NCBI RefSeq assembly: GCF_041438805.1 | Contig: NZ_CP109190.1 | Span: forward strand, 2,356,001-2,420,000 | DNA from: Streptomyces sp. NBC_01707 | Lineage (GTDB): Bacteria > Actinomycetota > Actinomycetes > Streptomycetales > Streptomycetaceae | Reading direction: 5' to 3' | Length of the DNA stretch: 64,000 nt | Part shown: positions 9,419 to 15,975 of the stretch, one piece after another | Numbering within the stretch: position 1 is the stretch's first letter | Layout: each line of letters begins with the position of its first letter | Notes under the pieces: model-generated | Databases searched by the model: none | Told to the model about the DNA's origin: nothing | The model's input: only the letters and a program-made list of their open reading frames with translations | Program-made: the position numbers and the translations under genes

Positions 9419-9703
9419 TCAACCGAGGGCGAGCACGGCGATGCAGACGAGGGCGATGACGGAGCCAGCAACTACCCAAATGATCGCGAGGAGTCGAGTG
9501 AGTCGCGCTTCGTGGCCGTGTGCCCATGCCAACGGACCGGGGCCCGACCCGGGTTGGTGTACGCGCTGCTTCTCGACCCGGTTGCGAGCCCAGGCAGAAC
9601 CCCGCTCGGAGAGAAAGAAGACGCCGAGGCAGAGGAACACCATGCTGACAACGAGTATGAAGGCCGACACAAAGGGAGCTGACCCGGCGGCGATGGTGAT
9701 CAC
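9419..9703 (-). CDS. Small two-helix membrane protein
   Basis: This 94-residue protein has an N-terminal hydrophobic helix (VSAFILVVSMVFLCLGVFFL), a basic linker rich in Arg, Gly and Pro, and a C-terminal helix (LLAIIWVVAGSVIALVCIAV). Both termini are therefore predicted on the same side of the membrane. It sits alone on the minus strand between remnant sequence and the next minus-strand gene. No functional motif is visible; the topology and codon bias support a real gene. Confidence 0.6.
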   Translation of the reverse strand: MITIAAGSAPFVSAFILVVSMVFLCLGVFFLSERGSAWARNRVEKQRVHQPGSGPGPLAWAHGHEARLTRLLAIIWVVAGSVIALVCIAVLALG

Positions 9704-9780
9704 GCGGCGATCGTGACGTACGAAGGTGCCCGAGTCAACCGTTGGGTGCTGCCACAGCCAGCCATGAAGACTCGGCCGAC

Positions 9781-10287
9781 CTATACCTCGAGATCAGCGC
9801 CGCGCTGCGACCATCGCTTGATGATCCTTGATGGAAATTCCGGGGCTCGCCACACCTGAATACGGATCTTCTCACTGGTTTCAGGGCTCTCGTCGGAGTC
9901 GACGTCGGCCTGAGCCGCCCGAGCCAAGTTGCTCCGGGACACGCGGACGCGATTCCAGCCTGGTGGGACCTCGAACGTAGCCGCATCGGGGGCGTAGTCC
10001 ATGCAGCCCAGAATCATCAGGCGACCCAACGACACGTCGAGACTGGCCTCAACCACGTGATCGAATTCCGAGCTGTCATCACTCGGCTCCTGAGACAGGA
10101 CGACAACAGTGACGGACACGTTGACGTTGACCGCCGTGCCGATGCCCAGCGCATCCTGTGCAACCGCGAGGTCATCGACAACGGCCTGGTCCGTCCATGC
10201 GTCGCTCAGATCACCGTCCGAATCCGCGTCGGATACGTGTATCTGAAAGTAGTCGGCGAAGAGGGTGAGCTCTGTCGTTGTCGTCAT
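9781..10287 (-). CDS. Hypothetical acidic protein (Streptomyces-typical, unknown function)
   Basis: This 168-residue protein starts at the ATG at 10287 (MTTTTELTLFADYFQIHVSD). It is acidic, with Asp-rich stretches (DADSDGDLSD, DVDSDESPETSE) and a beta-rich centre (VNVNVSVTVVVL). The block ATFEVPPGWNRVRVSRSNLA and the C-terminal IRIQVWRAPE are recurrent in a family I associate with Streptomyces hypotheticals, possibly immunity or competence-associated, but I cannot name a function. The longer frame to 10365 lacks the family start. It lies about 80 bases from the 2H phosphoesterase gene, same strand, so co-transcription is likely. Confidence 0.65.
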   Translation of the reverse strand: MTTTTELTLFADYFQIHVSDADSDGDLSDAWTDQAVVDDLAVAQDALGIGTAVNVNVSVTVVVLSQEPSDDSSEFDHVVEASLDVSLGRLMILGCMDYAPDAATFEVPPGWNRVRVSRSNLARAAQADVDSDESPETSEKIRIQVWRAPEFPSRIIKRWSQRGADLEV

Positions 10288-10368
10288 GGCGGCACAGTGC
10301 CATGCAGCACCGACAGCCGGAGATGCGGCACAGCAGAGAGGCACGGCAACCGTGCTGACGAGCAATTG

Positions 10369-10962
10369 TCAGGAGTTGTGGATCGACTCGCTGCTGGGCC
10401 GGCGAAGTGAGGTGATGCCCGATGCGCCGAGCATCGGAAACTCCGTGTGGTGCCGCCAACTTTGTCCGTCACTCACGAACAGACTCACCGACGAGATCGT
10501 CGCGGTGGCGGGTAGCCGGTGGGTCAGCTCTGCCTCCACCTCGTCGAGCACTCGGGGCGGCTGCCCATGGGCGACGGTCAGGTGCGGGATGACCTCGGCG
10601 AACTGTCCCCCGTAGGGCGGCGTCTCCGGCCATCGCGCGGCAATTGACTCGGTCAGCGCGCGAAGCGGCCGGTCCGGGGCCGGCGCCAGATAAAGCACGT
10701 CAGGGAAGCGGCCGCACTCGTCGAACCGGACCGTGAAGGGATCATGGCCGGCGATCAGGGTTGCGAGATCACCGACGACCGCGGCATTGACGAGACTGAT
10801 GTCGAGGAACGGGAAGAGTACCGTCACGTGGGCGGGAACCCCGGCTGCTGCGGAGGCGTCGAATCGCCGACGCCAGTGCTCAACCAGCGGTTCGGCTTCT
10901 GCCACGGTGGCGAGCAAGGCGGTCCGACCTGCTCGGTAACGTCCAGACTCGTCTTGGGACAT
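10369..10962 (-). CDS. 2'-5' RNA ligase / 2H phosphoesterase family protein
   Basis: This protein of about 197 residues carries the two HxT-type motifs that define 2H phosphoesterases: HVTVLFPF (around residue 45) and HLTVAHGQ (around residue 130). These supply the two catalytic histidines that act on 2',3'-cyclic phosphate or 2'-5' linkages in RNA. I chose the ATG at 10962 (MSQDESGRYRAG); an in-frame upstream start at 10998 would add 12 residues. A role in RNA end metabolism is known for the fold, but the substrate here is unknown. It lies in a region littered with tRNA pieces, which may be coincidence. Confidence 0.8.
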   Translation of the reverse strand: MSQDESGRYRAGRTALLATVAEAEPLVEHWRRRFDASAAAGVPAHVTVLFPFLDISLVNAAVVGDLATLIAGHDPFTVRFDECGRFPDVLYLAPAPDRPLRALTESIAARWPETPPYGGQFAEVIPHLTVAHGQPPRVLDEVEAELTHRLPATATISSVSLFVSDGQSWRHHTEFPMLGASGITSLRRPSSESIHNS

Positions 10963-11180
10963 GGCTGGATGATCTCGGACGGCTTCCGTTTGCACCACCG
11001 GTTTCGGACAGCAGTAACCTCCTCGCGTTCAACCAGGACACCGCTCTCGAACCTCGCCCGGAGCGGACCAGATGCGGCGGTCAGCCACGGCCAAAGGGAG
11101 TGTCTTGAATCCCGCGGGCCAGTGCCATCAAGGGGCATTTTCGCAGGTCAGCAGCGAACTCTTTGGGTATGTGCCGGTGA

Positions 11181-11224
11181 TTCCCAAGCTCAGAGCGCGA
11201 GTTCGATTCTCGTCACCCGCTCCA
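11181..11224 (+). pseudogene. 3' half of tRNA-Gly(CCC), likely attachment site
   Basis: The bases TTCCCAAGCTC give the anticodon loop with CCC and the 3' anticodon stem. They are followed by AGAG, a canonical T arm (GCGAG-TTCGATT-CTCGT) and the acceptor end CACCCGCTCCA. Upstream of the anticodon the sequence bears no resemblance to a tRNA 5' half: there is no D arm and no GCGGGTG. Sequence identity that begins exactly at the anticodon loop and runs to CCA is the usual structure of the att duplicate left opposite an intact tRNA by an integrative element. Confidence 0.8.
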
Positions 11225-11230
11225 CGCAAG

Positions 11231-11255
11231 AGCCCCGGGCCATTGGCCCGGGGCT
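11231..11255 (+). terminator. Perfect hairpin after the tRNA-Gly fragment
   Basis: AGCCCCGGGCC and GGCCCGGGGCT pair perfectly around the loop ATT and are followed by TCCTTGTT. The hairpin begins seven bases after the tRNA-like CCA end, so the tRNA terminator appears to have moved with the fragment. Confidence 0.8.
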
Positions 11256-11455
11256 TCCTTGTTGTCCGGACCGGTCTGAGCGTCGCGATCAACGGTCCCG
11301 CGAGCAGTGCTCAGACTGCGCGTAGAGACGTCGGGCGACCACAGGAAGACGACGTCTACAGACGGGATGGAAGCTGGGGCGCGTGGTGGGCCATGTCAGG
11401 TCCGAGGCGCGCCCAACCCATTATCGACGAGTAGGCCGCCTGTTTTACTTCGCGC

Positions 11456-11893
11456 ATGATTACGGTGCTCTGTGCCTTCCTCGGTGGGGTGATCGGGAGG
11501 CTTCTCGTGGCACGGCGAGCGCGGCGAAAAGCCGTTCAGACCGAAGCCGGGGAAGTGGTCTTCTTCCAGGTCGGGGCCAATCTGCCGTACGAGGGGCGCC
11601 GATACAGCCCCGGCCGGGGACGAGCAGGAGGCGAGTTCCGATGGAAGCCTCGCCGGTCGTGGACACGGCTGCGTGAACTCCCCACAGATCTGCGCTACAT
11701 CCGCGCACGCCAAACGACATTCCGTGAAATGTTGTGGCTCCCGACCAGACCGCTGGTGATCGAGTGTGAATCGTCCGCGGGGCTCGTACGTCTATGGGCC
11801 TACCCGGAGCAGGCGGTGCACGTTGTGCAGATGATCCGGCGTGCCAGTAACCCGAACTCGTCGAGCGCCCCGGTTCCTGACATCGGCAGCTGA
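11456..11893 (+). CDS. Hypothetical membrane-anchored protein
   Basis: This 145-residue protein has a short hydrophobic N terminus (MITVLCAFLGGVIGRLLVA) followed by Arg-rich sequence, which predicts a single anchor with a cytoplasmic domain. The body contains YEGRRYSPGRGRAGG and LIIEC-like and VRLWAYPEQAVHVVQMI stretches. I do not recognise a family with confidence. Codon bias and the anchor support it. It is the first gene after the tRNA-Gly remnant and reads in the same direction. Confidence 0.55.
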   Translation: MITVLCAFLGGVIGRLLVARRARRKAVQTEAGEVVFFQVGANLPYEGRRYSPGRGRAGGEFRWKPRRSWTRLRELPTDLRYIRARQTTFREMLWLPTRPLVIECESSAGLVRLWAYPEQAVHVVQMIRRASNPNSSSAPVPDIGS

Positions 11894-12125
11894 CACCAAC
11901 AGGCGCGAACAACGGCGATCGATGATTCCTCCGCAGGTCAACGCCTCGTGGCTCAGGCCGCATCCGCGTATCCCGGACGGACAGGCCAGGCAGGTAGGGA
12001 GACGGGGTCCCCGCACCGCTGGTCTTCAGAGGTCGTCTCGCTTGCGATCATCGGCGTGTGCTGCGCGGGCGGGGCGTGTGGAAACCCGCGTGCGCGGGGG
12101 GATCGGCTCGGGGGACACTGCGGCA

Positions 12126-13028
12126 ATGAGCTCCGACGCCCCCCGGACTGCGCAGGGACGGGCCCTTGGGCATGTGGCCGCGCTGTCCTCCGGGCCGCCC
12201 CTGGAACCGAGGTTGCGGGTGACCCTCAACTTCCATCCGGACCGTCCGGCACAGGGCAAGCCGATCCTGGAGGCCCTGGCAGAGGGCGGCGTCTATCTCT
12301 CGCAGTTCGTCACCGGGACGAGCAATGGTGGACCGACCGCCCACCCGGGCGGCGACCGGTGGCGGTGGGAAAGCCGGATCTTCGATGGCGCTTACGACAA
12401 CGCGGCTGCTCACGAGCGGCCCGTCTACGGCGCGCTGAACTTCCGCCGCAAGCCGGTCGGCGCGGCGCCGCGCTTCGGTTCCGCGCATTTCCGGCTCACT
12501 GCCGCGGCGCTGGCGCGGACCACGTTCTGCTACCCGGACAGCTTCCTGGAGCCCTCGGACTTCGGTACGGCGGATTGCATGGGCCTGATCGAACTCGCCC
12601 TGGCCGATGACCGAGACGATCTCGACGACTACATCGAGGCGCAGATACACGGGCCGGTCCGGCTGGATCGCGATATCGAGGCGCTGGTTCTGGATCCTTG
12701 CTATCGGGGCACGGCCGTCGAGGATGCCGCCCGATGTCTTCCGTGCCCGGTGGAATGGCACCCCGGATTCCGGCTCACGGTCGAGGAGCTACGCCGGTAT
12801 CCCGCCTACCGGGGCCAGGAGTACGTCGCCTTGGGCGCGCGGATCGCCGACGGTGGGAGGCTCGATCCGCGCATTGTCGGCGATGCCGCCGGTACCGGCC
12901 GCCATGACCCGCAGGCCGTCAAGAAGGTGTGGCACTATCTCGCGCGCTTCGGGGCGCCGCCGCGGCCGAGCGGCGAGGCGGTGAGCCGGGTGCAGGCAGA
13001 GAAGGTCACGTTCCATGGCCTTCACTGA
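12126..13028 (+). CDS. DUF3626 domain-containing protein
   Basis: This 300-residue protein starts at the ATG at 12126 (MSSDAPRTAQGRAL). It carries the full conserved run of DUF3626: VTLNFHPDR, GGVYLSQFVTGTSNGG, WRWESRIFDGAYD, RPVYGALNF, GAAPRFGSAHFRL and TTFCYPDS. The dense His/Asp/Arg pattern suggests an enzyme, but no reaction has been assigned to the family as far as I know. The open frame extends upstream to 11841, but that part is low-complexity and overlaps the previous gene. Confidence 0.8.
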   Translation: MSSDAPRTAQGRALGHVAALSSGPPLEPRLRVTLNFHPDRPAQGKPILEALAEGGVYLSQFVTGTSNGGPTAHPGGDRWRWESRIFDGAYDNAAAHERPVYGALNFRRKPVGAAPRFGSAHFRLTAAALARTTFCYPDSFLEPSDFGTADCMGLIELALADDRDDLDDYIEAQIHGPVRLDRDIEALVLDPCYRGTAVEDAARCLPCPVEWHPGFRLTVEELRRYPAYRGQEYVALGARIADGGRLDPRIVGDAAGTGRHDPQAVKKVWHYLARFGAPPRPSGEAVSRVQAEKVTFHGLH

Positions 13029-13453
13029 CCGGCTGGTGCCCGAGCGGCACCGGCAGCTCTCCCCGGCCGTCGGACCGAGCACGGCTACGCGGCCGTAGGC
13101 GGGCGGCCGGCCCGGGGCCGGCGTCGACCTCGGTGAGGATGCCGAGTTCGACGAGACCGCAGGACAGGCGATGCCGACGCCGCCCATGCCTCCGGCCGCC
13201 GAGCACTCGACCTCATGCCCGGTGTGAAATCCCCCCTGCTGGGCCCAACACCCCCACCGCCGCGAGCCCGGCGCCGTGTTCGGCGCTGTTCATGCCGATC
13301 TTCCGCACGGTCGGTCCGGGTTCATCATGCCTTCCTAGCCTGTGCTGGCTGCAGCCGTCACCACACGAGAAACACCCGACCCCGGAGGCCGAAGTGTTTC
13401 CGGCGACGGTCCCTGTCCGGGTGCAGCCCCTCCACTGAGCGAAGGAACGTGTC
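13029..13453 (+). other. Intergenic stretch with a possible gene remnant
   Basis: An ATG at 13014, overlapping the end of the DUF3626 gene, opens a 27-codon frame (MAFTDRLVPERHRQLSPAVG). A second, differently framed piece near 13120-13220 (GVDLGEDAEFDETAGQAMP) ends at a TGA. These may be the two ends of one small decayed gene. The rest should contain the phospholipase promoter. I see two GTTCA elements (13288 and 13320) but no convincing regulatory array. Confidence 0.3.
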
Positions 13454-15652
13454 ATGCCCTCACCAACCAGTAGACGCGACTTTCTCCGCCGGTCGGCCAC
13501 GACTCTGGGGGCGGCGACCGCCGCGTCCGTGCTCCCCGGATCCATCAGCCGGGCCCTCGCCGTCGACGCGGCCGTCCGCACGGGAACCGTCAAGGACGTC
13601 GAGCACGTCGTGATCCTGATGCAGGAGAACCGCGGCTTCAACCACTACTTCGGCACGATGCGTGGTGTGCGCGGCTTCGGTGACCGGTTCCCGATCCCGC
13701 TCGAGAGCGGCAAGCCGGTCTGGTACCAGTCCGATGGCGCGCGGGAGATCCCGCCGTACCACCTCGACCCCGAGCGCTCCAGCGCCCTGCTCATCCCCTC
13801 GACGCCGCACTCCTTCGCCGACGCCCAGGCCGCGTGGAACCAGGGCAAGCTCGGCCAGTGGCCGAAGTACAAGACCGAGTACTCCATGGGTTACTACCGG
13901 CGCGACGACATCCCCTTCCAGTTCGCCCTCGCCGAGGCGTTCACCATTTGCGACTCCTACCACTGCTCCATCACCACCGGAACCGACCCCAACCGCATCA
14001 CCTTCTGGTCGGGTTCCAACTTCAACCCCGAACTCGGCCGCCAGGGCGTCAACTCCGGCCCCGACCAGTCCGAGCCCAACAACCTCCGGTGCTGGATCAC
14101 CGGCAAGTGGGTGCCGGACGCGTGGCCGCAGACCTACAAGTACGCGAGCAACGCGTTCGCCTGGGACACCATCCCGGATGTGCTGGAGCGCGCCGGCATC
14201 AGCTGGCACATCTACCAGGACATGAACGACAACTGGACCGGCGCGATGAACGGCTGCCTGGCGTTCGAGAGCTTCCGCAACGCCCAGCCGGGCACGCCGG
14301 TGTACGAGCACGGCATGACCGGTGGCCCCGACTTCCTGGACCGGCTCCGCCAGGACGTGCTCGACGGCACCCTGCCGCAGGTCTCCTGGGTGCTGACGAC
14401 AGCCTCCAACTCCGAGCACCCCGGGGCGGGTTCCAGTCCGACGCACGGCGGCAACTTCACCGCAGACGTGCTCGACGCGCTGACCGCCAACCCGGAGGTG
14501 TGGAGCAAGACCGTCTTCCTGCTCACCTTCGACGAGAACGACGGCCTCTTCGACCACGTCCCCGCACCGGCAGTCCCGTCGTACAACCTCGACGGCAGCC
14601 TCGCCGGCAAGTCGACGGTCCCGGTGGACGGCGAGTACTTCGACGCTTCCGGCGAGCCGTCGTCGTGGCTCAAGGCCGACGACACGGTCACCGGGACGAC
14701 CCGCCCGTGGGGCATGGGCCCGCGCGTGCCGCTCTACGTCGTCTCCCCGTGGAGCCGGGGCGGCTGGGTCGACTCCGAGGTGTTCGATCACACCTCCGTC
14801 GGCATGTTCCTCGAGCAGCGCTTCGGCGTCCAGATCGACGCCATCAGCCCGTGGCACCGCGCCGTCTCCGGTGACCTCACCTCCGCGTTCGACTTCAAGC
14901 ACCCGAACAGGCAGCGGTTCCCGGAACTCCCCGACCAGAGCGACTGGGCCACCTCCGACGCCCACCAGCGAACCCTGCCGTCGCCGAAGGCGCCGACGGC
15001 ACCGGAACCGCTGTTCCAGGAGCGCGGGACGCGCTACTCCCGCGCGCTGCCGTACGAACTCCACACCGACGCCTCCACCGACCACGGCGCGGGCACGGTC
15101 ACCCTCCGGTTCCTCAACTCCGGTCACAAGGGTGCCGTCTTCCACGCGTACGACAGGCTCCATCTCGACCGGATCCCGCGGCGCTACACCGTCGAGGCCG
15201 GGAAGCGGCTCGCCGACGTGTGGGACGCCTCGGCGACGGACTCGGGCGCGTACGACCTCGAGGTCCACGGTCCGGGCGGCTTCTTCCGTTCCTTCACCGG
15301 GAGTACGGCTTCGAAGGCCGACCCGGAGCTCCGGGTCCGGTACGACCGCCACGGCAAGTCCGTCATCCTCACCGTGCACAATCCCGGGCCGAAGGCGGTC
15401 ACCCTGCACGTCGAGCCCCACGCCTACCGCTTCACCGAGCCCCGGACGATCCATGTGCCGTCCCACAAGGAAGTCGAGCGGCGCTGGTCGCTGAACCCGA
15501 GCGGTCACTGGTACGACTTCACCGTCACCGTGGACGGCTCGTCGCTCGAGCGCCGCTTCGCCGGCCGCGTGGAAACCGGCAAGGACGGCATCAGCGACCC
15601 GGCCATGGCAGCCCACATCCAGCAGGCGGAGGGTGTCGTAGCCGCCAACTGA
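13454..15652 (+). CDS. Phosphocholine-specific (non-haemolytic type) phospholipase C, Tat-exported
   Basis: This 732-residue enzyme hydrolyses phospholipids such as phosphatidylcholine outside the cell, releasing the phosphorylated head group. The N terminus has a twin-arginine signal (SRRDFLRRS) and a hydrophobic stretch ending in SRALA. The catalytic N-terminal part carries the family motif VVILMQENRGFNHYFGTMRG, with the metal-binding asparagine and histidine, plus FDENDGLFDHV and SPWSRGGWVDSEVFDHTSVG. Two C-terminal beta domains (from about residue 520 and 630) match the DUF756 repeats of this family. The length fits the family (650-750). GAAGGA precedes the ATG. It could supply choline for the betaine operon at the left edge. 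Confidence 0.93.
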   Translation: MPSPTSRRDFLRRSATTLGAATAASVLPGSISRALAVDAAVRTGTVKDVEHVVILMQENRGFNHYFGTMRGVRGFGDRFPIPLESGKPVWYQSDGAREIPPYHLDPERSSALLIPSTPHSFADAQAAWNQGKLGQWPKYKTEYSMGYYRRDDIPFQFALAEAFTICDSYHCSITTGTDPNRITFWSGSNFNPELGRQGVNSGPDQSEPNNLRCWITGKWVPDAWPQTYKYASNAFAWDTIPDVLERAGISWHIYQDMNDNWTGAMNGCLAFESFRNAQPGTPVYEHGMTGGPDFLDRLRQDVLDGTLPQVSWVLTTASNSEHPGAGSSPTHGGNFTADVLDALTANPEVWSKTVFLLTFDENDGLFDHVPAPAVPSYNLDGSLAGKSTVPVDGEYFDASGEPSSWLKADDTVTGTTRPWGMGPRVPLYVVSPWSRGGWVDSEVFDHTSVGMFLEQRFGVQIDAISPWHRAVSGDLTSAFDFKHPNRQRFPELPDQSDWATSDAHQRTLPSPKAPTAPEPLFQERGTRYSRALPYELHTDASTDHGAGTVTLRFLNSGHKGAVFHAYDRLHLDRIPRRYTVEAGKRLADVWDASATDSGAYDLEVHGPGGFFRSFTGSTASKADPELRVRYDRHGKSVILTVHNPGPKAVTLHVEPHAYRFTEPRTIHVPSHKEVERRWSLNPSGHWYDFTVTVDGSSLERRFAGRVETGKDGISDPAMAAHIQQAEGVVAAN

Positions 15653-15975
15653 TGCCGGCCCGGGCGTCGCAGCGACACCGCCTACGGCACCCGGGCAGCT
15701 CGCAGCGCAACCGACGCGCACCACGGGGACTCAGATCCCCACGACGTCCTGGTGGAGATCGACGTCGTGACCGAGCTGCCCGAGCCGGGCCGAGTGGCAA
15801 CGGGGGTGGTGTCCGGCGGGGCCGGACACCACCCCCACGCCGAGCGTCGGCCGCGGCCGCGCGGTCGCCCGCCGGAGTCGTGTGGTCCTTGCGGCCAACA
15901 GGTCGGCCCTCAAGGCATCGCTCCGACGCTTCGAGGCTCCCTCCCTGCAGCTCCGACGGCCGGTGGGCGCACGTT
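15653..15975. other. Convergent intergenic region
   Basis: The 323 bases between the convergent phospholipase and phosphatase genes hold the strong hairpin annotated separately. No start codon with a plausible small gene was found. Confidence 0.5.
15802..15836. terminator. Bidirectional hairpin between phospholipase C and phosphatase genes
   Basis: GGGGGTGGTGTCCGGC and GCCGGACACCACCCCC pair perfectly over 16 bp around GGG. The genes on either side converge, so it probably ends both transcripts. There is no T-tract, as is usual in Streptomyces. Confidence 0.85.

Noticed and set aside
5751..11224. Intact tRNA genes for Ser, Arg and Gly
   Set aside because: None can form a full cloverleaf: the D arm or 5' anticodon strand is missing in each.
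11841..12125. N-terminal extension of the DUF3626 protein
   Set aside because: It overlaps the preceding gene, has no family similarity and is low complexity; the ATG at 12126 fits the domain.
13288..13330. PHO boxes (GTTCA elements) upstream of phospholipase C
   Set aside because: The two GTTCA elements are 32 bases apart rather than a multiple of 11, and the intervening repeats are absent.
13460..15724. 754-codon open frame antisense to the phospholipase C gene
   Set aside because: It mirrors a gene with clear family motifs; the translation is Val/Arg/Gly/Glu-biased without any domain. High GC content makes such long antisense frames common.
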